Source: Clostridiaceae bacterium
Lineage (GTDB): Bacteria; Bacillota_A; Clostridia; Acetivibrionales; Acetivibrionaceae
Reading direction: 5' to 3'
Assembly (NCBI GenBank): GCA_012513545.1
Contig: JAAZCB010001228.1
Location: 1 to 10,562 of the forward strand
DNA length: 10,562 bases
The notes below the pieces were generated by a model. It searched no databases, was not told where the DNA came from, and saw only the letters and a list, made by a program, of their open reading frames with translations. Both the position numbers and the translations under genes were made by a program. Positions 5,552 to 10,562 of this stretch are shown piece by piece; the first letter of the stretch is position 1, and each line of letters begins with the position of its first letter.

Positions 5552-7213
5552 AAAAAATTATTTGTACTGATTACTGTAATATTTGTACAGACGGCTTCTT
5601 TACTTACAGCTGTCAATGTGTCTGCATTAGGTAATGATTACAACACTGCGTTTAAATACTCTTTGCTGTTTTTTGACGCAAACAAGTGCGGACCGGACGC
5701 TGGTGAAAATAACTACTTTGAATGGAGAGATGCATGTCATACCGATGACGGAAAAGTCGTAGGGCTAGACCTGACAGGAGGCTATCACGATGCAGGTGAC
5801 CATGTGAAGTTCGGACTTCCCCAGGCGTATTCTGCTTCAGTCCTTGGGTGGTCTTTATATGAGTTCCGGGATGCTTTTGATGCGACCGGGAATACAAAAA
5901 ATGCACTTTCTACATTGAAGTATTTCAGTGATTATCTTCTCAAGTGCCATCCTGACGCTAATACTTTCTATTACCAGGTTGGTGATGGACAGGAAGATCA
6001 TACCTATTGGGGAGCACCTGAAGAACAGACAGGCACCAGACCGGTACCCTATGTTGCGAATTCTTCAAGCCCTGGATCTGATGTTCTTGGATTGACATCC
6101 TCAGCCCTATCCATAATGTATCTTAATTACAAAGATATAGATTCAGGATACGCAAACCAGTGTTTAAAGGCTGCCAAAGAACTGTATGCAATGGGCAAAA
6201 AAAACCTTGGGAAATACAAGGAAGCTGCTTTCTATCAGTCCCATTCCTACTGGGATGACCTGGCATGGGCTGCTGCCTGGCTTTATGTAATTGAGAAGGA
6301 TAACAGTTATATTGGAGAAATTGACAGTTATCTTTCAAACAATACGTATCTTGGTGTTACACCGTTTGAAAACATGTGGACCATGTGTTGGGATGATATG
6401 TATATGGCTGTTTTCTGCAAGATGGCTGAACTTACAGGAGAGAAGAAATATAAGGATGCAATGGATTATAATCTCGGCTTCTGGAAAAACACCATAACCA
6501 CTACTCCCGGCGGACTGAAATATCTTGACTCATGGGGAGCTTTAAGGTATGCATCGGCAGAGTGTATGCTTGCTCTCAAGTATTACGAATTAACTAAGGA
6601 TGAATCGCTAAAGGCATTTGCAAAGTCACAGATTGATTATATGCTTGGAAACAACCCTGAAAAAATGTCGTATGTTATAGGTCTTGGCTCAAAGTATGCG
6701 CTTCACCCGCATCATAGAGCAGCTAACGGTTATACCTATGCAAACGGAGAAAATGCAAATCCTGCCAAGAATCTTTTAACAGGAGCTTTGGTTGGCGGTC
6801 CGGACAACAGGGATAAATACGAGGACACAATACACTCGTTCCAGTGTACAGAAGTTGCAATAGACTACAATGCGAGCTTTGTTGCAGCAATTGCCGGTAT
6901 AAACAAATACTTTGGGGGAGTAACAATACCTTCTCCAACACCTACAAAGTCTGCGGCACCAACTCCGACTAAAGATACATCAGTAACCTATAAAATAGGA
7001 GATGTTGATTTAAACGGAAAAATAAACTCCACAGACTATTCGTTTCTTAAAAGATATCTTCTGGGCATATTGGAAAAACTACCCTATCAGGAAAATGAGA
7101 GCATAAAGATTGAACTTGCCGATGTTGATGGCAGCGGTTCAATCAATTCAACAGACTACGCGATGATGAAAAGGTATCTGCTTGGTGTTATAACTGAGTT
7201 TCCAAAAAAATAG
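5549..7213 (+). CDS. Secreted cellulosomal GH9 cellulase with type I dockerin (CelT-like, no CBM)
   Basis: 554 residues from GTG 5549 (ATG 5543 is two codons upstream). A signal peptide (1-26, ending NVSA) is followed by a GH9 domain (about 30-455), a short PSPTPTK-type linker (about 459-478) and a dockerin (479-554). GH9 enzymes are inverting beta-1,4-glucanases. The catalytic base sits in GGYHDAGDHVKFGLP (DAGD, Asp81 and Asp84). The histidine/arginine block is HPHHRAANGYTYANGENANP. The proton donor is the Glu of TEVAIDYNA (about Glu435), with Thr where most relatives have Asn. There is no Ig-like domain or CBM3c, the simple architecture I recall for C. thermocellum CelT, which its sequence also resembles. 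Both dockerin repeats carry INSTDY, so scaffoldin binding should be of the Ser-Thr type. The gene is monocistronic between terminators, under a SigI-type promoter. Confidence 0.95.
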   Translation: MKKLFVLITVIFVQTASLLTAVNVSALGNDYNTAFKYSLLFFDANKCGPDAGENNYFEWRDACHTDDGKVVGLDLTGGYHDAGDHVKFGLPQAYSASVLGWSLYEFRDAFDATGNTKNALSTLKYFSDYLLKCHPDANTFYYQVGDGQEDHTYWGAPEEQTGTRPVPYVANSSSPGSDVLGLTSSALSIMYLNYKDIDSGYANQCLKAAKELYAMGKKNLGKYKEAAFYQSHSYWDDLAWAAAWLYVIEKDNSYIGEIDSYLSNNTYLGVTPFENMWTMCWDDMYMAVFCKMAELTGEKKYKDAMDYNLGFWKNTITTTPGGLKYLDSWGALRYASAECMLALKYYELTKDESLKAFAKSQIDYMLGNNPEKMSYVIGLGSKYALHPHHRAANGYTYANGENANPAKNLLTGALVGGPDNRDKYEDTIHSFQCTEVAIDYNASFVAAIAGINKYFGGVTIPSPTPTKSAAPTPTKDTSVTYKIGDVDLNGKINSTDYSFLKRYLLGILEKLPYQENESIKIELADVDGSGSINSTDYAMMKRYLLGVITEFPKK

Positions 7214-7236
7214 AGAATTGTAAACATGAAATTTGT

Positions 7237-7268
7237 AAAAACCCCGAACCTGAACAACCGGGGTTTTT
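7237..7268. terminator. Intrinsic terminator after the GH9 gene
   Basis: AAAAACCCCG (7237-7246) pairs perfectly with CGGGGTTTTT (7259-7268) around a 12-base loop, 23 bases after the GH9 stop. Its A-run and T-run make it usable in both directions. Confidence 0.85.
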
Positions 7269-7295
7269 GCAACTTCTAATAAATGTTGTTTATCA

Positions 7296-7324
7296 TTGTA
7301 TATATTATCTAATTCTAATATAAT
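7296..7324 (+). promoter_or_regulatory. Sigma-A-type promoter of the membrane glycosyltransferase gene
   Basis: TTGTAT (7296-7301), a 17-base spacer, then a perfect TATAAT (7319-7324). The -35 matches only the leading TTG. A start near 7331 gives a leader of about 28 bases. No CCCC/CGAA promoter is seen here apart from bases inside the preceding terminator. Confidence 0.5.
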
Positions 7325-7358
7325 TAATTTAAAAAGTCATTTTTATGGGGCGGGGTTT

Positions 7359-9053
7359 ATGGAAAAACTAAGAGAATATCTGTTGGAGAACGGTAAACAC
7401 TATATAATTCTATTTTTACTGGCTGTTGTATTATTCTGGAAAATTGGCACCTATCCGAACCACTTTGACGCATGTGTTGAACATGCAATTCATCCCCAGG
7501 TAAACAAGGTATTGGATAATCAGGATGTTTCAAAGGAAGTCACCTGGGTCTGGACTGATATGTACCAGCATGCTGCGGGCAGGTCGCCATTATATAGTGG
7601 ACCGATAGAACTTGGACTCAGGCTGTTCGGATTGACATTATTCGGAGTAAGGTTTATAACAGCGGTACTGGCCTTTATTATACTTGTTTTGTTGTATCAT
7701 ACAATGCGGAAATATTATCACAATCTGCTTGCAGGAATCTTTATCCTGCTGCTGGCTTCTTCTCCCTGGTACCTCATAATGACAAGGTCAGGGGGAATAA
7801 TCGGATTCAGTCTGACTCTGGTACTTTTAGCATTATGCCTTGTCGCAATCATGTTCACTCCCGGAAATAATCAACCTGACAAAGTTAGTATAAAGAATAA
7901 AAAGAAATCAGGAAGAGTGGCTGTAAAACCTTGTATTATCGCTTTTTTGGCCGGAGTATCCGTAGCCTTTCTGCCTTATGGACATGCTATGACAAGACCA
8001 TTGCCTATAATGCTTATCATTTGGATTTTACTGTATTATAAGAAAATAGGAGCATCACGCCTTGCAATATTTTTGACCGGGGTTTTTGCCGTTGCATCAA
8101 TACAATTCACAGACTTACGCGCAGCTCTCAGAAGCTACTTTAACGCAAGGGGAGAAGGCCTGCTGGATGTTGCAAAGAGCTTAAAATCAACTGATCCTGA
8201 TTTCTTAATTACAAAGCTCATTTCAAACATTCGGGAACAGTTTAATTTTTTATTCGGATTAAATTCAATGGAAGAGTTCTGGGACCCAAATATTGCTTAT
8301 AGCTACTGGAAGACGGACATTGTATTGTACCCAAGATTTCTGGTGCCGTTTTTTGTTATCGGCTTTATATTATGCCTGATTAATATATACAGGAAACGTA
8401 GTTTAGCTTCAGCTGCTCCTGTACTCTTTTTATTTGTTACTCTTATACCTGGACTAATGGCTGGATATGGTGGTCCTAATGCTGCAAGGAACTATTTATC
8501 TATTTTACCCCTGTACTTCTTTATTGCATATGCTTTTTACAGTATATTTTCATATGTATACAACAAGGTATATTCCCTAGACGGAGCTGGCTTAAAAAGC
8601 TCCAATTACAAGCGGTATTTAACAGTTGGCCTTTCTGTGACTATTATAGGGATTATTTGTGTTTATCAGGTTAACAACTTCTTTAACAGGGAGAAAGGCG
8701 CTCTTGATGAGAAATATACGCCTGCACACAGCATTTATGAGTATTTAAACAGCTATTTTGAAGAAAATGAAAGTGCCAGGGTACTGATTCATGAGATACC
8801 CATATTTGGAAATTACAGTTATGTGACAATAAGGTGGCTTGGGGGAAAGGAATTTGAAGACAGACTTGAGTCGGGACAGGTAATGCTTCTTAAGTACGAA
8901 AACAGACTGGAAGTAGAAAATCTATGGAGAGAAGGATATTTTGACCTTCTTCTGTCTTCCTCCGGTCCTGATGAATTGAAATTCATGCTTTCGGACTTTG
9001 AATCTATTGAGCCTGAAGATAATCATAAATTTATGTTATACAGGTATAAGTGA
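7359..9053 (+). CDS. Polytopic membrane glycosyltransferase, GT39/PMT-like (GT-C fold)
   Basis: 564 residues from ATG 7359. An upstream in-frame ATG at 7296 lies inside the promoter and is rejected. The first helix (about 14-29) is followed by an external loop with acidic residues (NHFDACVEH, 34-42) where GT-C enzymes keep a catalytic Asp/Glu. Next comes RLFGLTLFGVRFITAV and a helix ending SSPWYLIMTR (134-143), typical of PMT/ArnT-like families. About ten membrane segments follow, with a Lys-rich cytoplasmic loop (about 172-190) and an Asn/Arg-bearing GGPNAARNYL before a late helix. A soluble C-terminal domain runs from about 440. Such enzymes move a sugar from a polyprenyl-phosphate donor to protein, lipid or glycan outside the membrane. 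The acceptor is unknown. O-glycosylation of Thr/Pro linkers is attractive beside these genes, but the separate sigma-A-like promoter means co-regulation is not shown. Confidence 0.75.
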   Translation: MEKLREYLLENGKHYIILFLLAVVLFWKIGTYPNHFDACVEHAIHPQVNKVLDNQDVSKEVTWVWTDMYQHAAGRSPLYSGPIELGLRLFGLTLFGVRFITAVLAFIILVLLYHTMRKYYHNLLAGIFILLLASSPWYLIMTRSGGIIGFSLTLVLLALCLVAIMFTPGNNQPDKVSIKNKKKSGRVAVKPCIIAFLAGVSVAFLPYGHAMTRPLPIMLIIWILLYYKKIGASRLAIFLTGVFAVASIQFTDLRAALRSYFNARGEGLLDVAKSLKSTDPDFLITKLISNIREQFNFLFGLNSMEEFWDPNIAYSYWKTDIVLYPRFLVPFFVIGFILCLINIYRKRSLASAAPVLFLFVTLIPGLMAGYGGPNAARNYLSILPLYFFIAYAFYSIFSYVYNKVYSLDGAGLKSSNYKRYLTVGLSVTIIGIICVYQVNNFFNREKGALDEKYTPAHSIYEYLNSYFEENESARVLIHEIPIFGNYSYVTIRWLGGKEFEDRLESGQVMLLKYENRLEVENLWREGYFDLLLSSSGPDELKFMLSDFESIEPEDNHKFMLYRYK

Positions 9054-9074
9054 TACTAATGAAGCTTTGCTTAA

Positions 9075-9652
9075 TTTGATACAGATTATGATGTAAAGCG
9101 TCCTAAAAGAGGGCAAACATTACCGAGTGTCTTGAATGCTAACAAAGTGTGTAAGGTTATTGAATCGATTATTATTATGTTGATCTACTCTGCAGGCTTA
9201 AGAGTGAGTGAAGCAGCTCGATTAAGACTGAAGATATAGACAGTAGCAGTAGTTTGGTTTATATTAAAGATGCTAAAGGTAAAAAGGACAGATATACTCT
9301 TTTATCAACAGTTGCGTTGGATTTATTAAGGCAATATTTTAAGATATACAGACCAGAATACTGGTTGTTTGAAGGTCAAAATAAGAAAGAACATATAACA
9401 GACCGAAGTATACAAAAAGTTTATGAAAGAGCTGCTTTTAAAGCAGGTATAAAAAAGAAGGTATCAGTTCATACTCTGAGGCATTCTTTTGCAACTCATT
9501 TGATAGACAATGGAACTGATTTACGATATATACAGGAGTTGTTAGGACATGCAAGTCCTACTACAACAGAAAGATATACCCGTGTGAGCGAAATGAGCTT
9601 TGCAAAAATTCAAAGCCCTTTAGATAAAATTATGGACAAAGTTAAGCTATAG
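9075..9652 (+). pseudogene. Decayed tyrosine recombinase (XerC/integron-integrase-like), frameshifted and N-terminally truncated
   Basis: Recognisable coding begins YDVKRPKRG (9087) and runs to [16 protein letters not shown]. It then hits TAG 9237-9239. Coding resumes one frame over as [24 protein letters not shown] (from 9233) to TAG 9650-9652. One base is missing near 9231-9233. In the upstream part VIESI joins directly to IIMLIYSAGLR, where relatives carry an extra stretch of roughly six to nine residues, so an in-frame deletion is also likely. No N-terminal core-binding domain is present; a stop lies just before 9075. The catalytic set is still readable: Arg in AGLRVSE, Lys in KGKKDR, HTLRHS, LLGHAS and Tyr in TERYT. 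The C-terminal [17 protein letters not shown] recalls integron-type and XerA-like recombinases. The 3' frame could be translated from TTG 9254 (132 residues) but would lack the first catalytic Arg. Confidence 0.85.
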
Positions 9653-9671
9653 TTTTATATACGAAAGTTTC

Positions 9672-9706
9672 TTCGGTAATGCAAGACAAATTTATGCATT
9701 ACCGAA
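9672..9706. repeat. Perfect 12-base inverted repeat after the recombinase remnant
   Basis: TTCGGTAATGCA (9672-9683) and TGCATTACCGAA (9695-9706), with an 11-base loop, begin 20 bases past the recombinase stop. There is no following T-run, so a classical terminator is unlikely. It could be a recombination or element-end site, or an RNA hairpin. Confidence 0.6.
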
Positions 9707-9725
9707 ATTGGTACGGAGATTGTAA

Positions 9726-9793
9726 GTTGTGCGAAATTTGATGCAAGGCCCGCCTTCCTTGGCGGGATTGAGAAAGCAAGTCTTTGGAGAATT
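9726..9793 (+). repeat. Hairpin-bearing repeat, copy A
   Basis: The copy consists of GTTGTGCGAAATTTGATGC (9726-9744), a hairpin CCCGCC (9749-9754) / GGCGGG (9761-9766) with TTCCTT loop, then GGGATT and the tail GCAAGTCTTTGGAGAATT (9776-9793). The tail is shared with copy B, and the first 19 bases are shared in inverted orientation with copy C (18 of 19). It lies in the leader of the small membrane-protein gene. Confidence 0.7.
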
Positions 9794-9882
9794 GTTAGAC
9801 TCATATAAGTTATATTTTGAACTATTAATTGTTTTAAAATTGAAAAATGCATTTAATTTATTTGAACAAGGAGAGAGCTTTA

Positions 9883-10182
9883 ATGAGTAATAGAGACTTA
9901 TATTTAATTAGTTCTATTGTTTTTATGATTGTATTCGCAGCAATTTTTTACTTATTTGGTAAGTGCGTAATAAAGAATAACAATAAGCTACAATTGTTGG
10001 CTATATCAGCTACAGCAATATGTTTATTCATTATTATTAATGTTATTTGGGTAAAAGGTTATAATTTTAGTGGGGTACAAAAGGGTATTATAACAGGGGC
10101 ATCTGGATGCTTAATTGGATTAACTGCTAGCACAAATTCAGATAAAAAGCTAAACAAACAAAAATGCAAAGAAAGAACCTGA
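9883..10182 (+). CDS. Small three-helix membrane protein of unknown function
   Basis: 99 residues from ATG 9883, preceded by AAGGAG (9868-9873) nine bases upstream; this site selects the start over an in-frame ATG at 9847. Three hydrophobic segments are visible: about 7-26 (ending IFYLFG), 35-55 (LQLLAISATAICLFIIINVIW) and 65-82 (GIITGASGCLIGLTAST, Gly-rich). A short basic tail follows (KKLNKQKCKERT), predicted cytoplasmic if the N-terminus is outside. I do not recognise a family. It is markedly AT-rich and flanked by copies A and C/B of a hairpin repeat next to a recombinase remnant, so it looks like a mobile or cassette-borne gene. No promoter of good quality is visible upstream. The real-gene call rests on the strong Shine-Dalgarno sequence and coherent membrane pattern. 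Confidence 0.7.
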   Translation: MSNRDLYLISSIVFMIVFAAIFYLFGKCVIKNNNKLQLLAISATAICLFIIINVIWVKGYNFSGVQKGIITGASGCLIGLTASTNSDKKLNKQKCKERT

Positions 10183-10258
10183 TTAGACGTATTACTCATT
10201 GTTTATATTTTGCACAGTTGACTTGATTAAGAAACAACTTATGATTTTGTTTAAGGTC

Positions 10259-10307
10259 GCACCATCCTTGGTGCTCTTGCTTTGCGGGGCATCAAACTTC
10301 GCACAAC
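10259..10307 (-). repeat. Hairpin-bearing repeat, copy C (inverted)
   Basis: On the minus strand GTTGTGCGAAGTTTGATGC (10307-10289) matches the first part of copy A at 18 of 19 positions. It is followed by CCCGC, AAAGCAAGA and the hairpin GCACCA/TGGTGC with a TCCT loop (+ strand). It forms the left end of the structured element and is inverted relative to copy A. Confidence 0.6.
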
Positions 10308-10479
10308 AAGTCCATTTGCGTAAAGGCCAAAGCATGTAGAATGCCTCTGTAGTAAGAGCATGAAGTCATTCTGGCCGCATCGATTCATCGGGAACAAGTT
10401 CCGCCTTCGAAGAAGGGCTCTGTAAGTCCGATTCATCGACGCCGCAAATGGCGAAACGTTATCGGAAAGATGAGGCGTG

Positions 10480-10526
10480 CCGTCCCATCCATGGGACGGG
10501 ATTTGAAAGCAAATCTTTGGAGAATT
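10480..10526 (+). repeat. Hairpin-bearing repeat, copy B
   Basis: An 8-base perfect hairpin (10480-10499, loop TCCA) is followed by GGGATTT and the tail GCAAATCTTTGGAGAATT (10509-10526). The tail matches copy A at 17 of 18 positions, and the preceding GATGAGGC resembles GATGCAAGGC in copy A. GATTTG (10500-10505) and CAAATC (10510-10515) can also pair around AAAG. Like copy A, it sits just upstream of a gene start. Confidence 0.65.
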
Positions 10527-10542
10527 AAATGGAGTTGCAATA

Positions 10543-10562
10543 ATGAATTTTATTGAAATAGC
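10543..10562 (+). CDS. Start of an unidentified gene, cut by the window edge
   Basis: ATG 10543 is preceded by GGAG (10531-10534) at an eight-base spacing. Only six codons (MNFIEI) are visible, so no family can be named. Its position directly after repeat copy B mirrors that of the small membrane-protein gene after copy A. Confidence 0.45.

Larger units (their letters stand above)
10251..10526. other. GC-richer structured non-coding element with nested hairpins
   Basis: This fills most of the gene-free stretch 10183-10542 and is visibly richer in G+C than its neighbours. Pairings seen: GCACCA (10259-10264)/TGGTGC (10269-10274); a long-range 9-base stem CCATTTGCG (10312-10320)/CGCAAATGG (10443-10451); TTCG (10298-10301)/CGAA (10452-10455); a compound hairpin GGCC (10325-10328)/GGCC (10373-10376) enclosing AGAATG (10338-10343)/CATTCT (10367-10372) and CTCT (10345-10348)/AGAG (10355-10358); CCTTC (10404-10408)/GAAGG (10412-10416); and CCGTCCCA (10480-10487)/TGGGACGG (10492-10499). 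CGATTCATCG occurs twice (10381-10390 and 10429-10438). It may be a structured RNA or a folded recombination site; I recognise no known class. A 61-codon minus-strand reading frame across it (10436-10251) looks like a by-product. Confidence 0.5.

Noticed and set aside
7296..7358. Upstream in-frame ATG of the glycosyltransferase
   Set aside because: It overlaps the likely promoter and has no Shine-Dalgarno sequence; the ATG at 7359 follows G-rich sequence and begins a normal membrane-protein N-terminus.
9726..9744. GTTGTGC as a canonical integron R' box
   Set aside because: It does not fit GTTRRRY strictly, and no properly spaced complementary R'' box was found beside copy A, so a standard attC call is not made.
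10251..10436. 61-codon minus-strand open frame inside the structured element
   Set aside because: It spans several strong hairpins and repeat copy C, is unusually Arg-rich, and shows no Shine-Dalgarno sequence; it reads as a by-product of the GC-richer non-coding repeat.

Overview
The window looks like a low-GC, cellulosome-producing clostridium. The main evidence is two secreted glycoside hydrolases (GH8 and GH9) that each end in a duplicated type I dockerin, beside a SigI/RsgI pair whose anti-sigma factor carries a C-terminal cellulose-binding CBM3. All four dockerin repeats carry the Ser-Thr recognition pair of the Acetivibrio (Clostridium) thermocellum type. The GH8 and GH9 also recall C. 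thermocellum Cel8A and CelT. The Acetivibrio/Hungateiclostridium side of the cellulolytic clostridia is therefore the best guess; the species cannot be named from the sequence alone.

Layout. 1-564 (+) is the 3' part of an unrecognised helical protein. It shares a bidirectional terminator (684-722) with the convergent sigI-rsgI operon (3524 down to 742, minus strand; 4-nt overlap, TTG starts). A 430-base divergent regulatory region separates sigI from the GH8 gene (3954-5360, +). A terminator and a separate promoter then lead into the GH9 gene (5549-7213, +). After another terminator comes a GT39/PMT-like membrane glycosyltransferase (7359-9053, +). The right end is accessory DNA: a decayed tyrosine recombinase (9075-9652), a small three-helix membrane protein (9883-10182), and copies of a hairpin-bearing repeat. 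One pair of repeat copies bounds a roughly 270-base GC-richer structured non-coding element, followed by the start of another gene at 10543.

How it fits together. RsgI should sense extracellular cellulose through its CBM3 and release SigI. Two promoters share one unusual layout, CCCCCTTAAAA-N8-TTTTCGAA: one upstream of sigI on the minus strand and one upstream of the GH9 gene. A looser version (ACCCTGAAAA-N13-CGAA) lies upstream of the GH8 gene. The ACCCCC/CGAA elements are those described for sigma-I promoters. The window therefore appears to hold a sensor, its autoregulation, and two cellulosomal targets in one locus. The glycosyltransferase has a sigma-A-like promoter and could glycosylate Thr/Pro-rich linkers, but that is inference.
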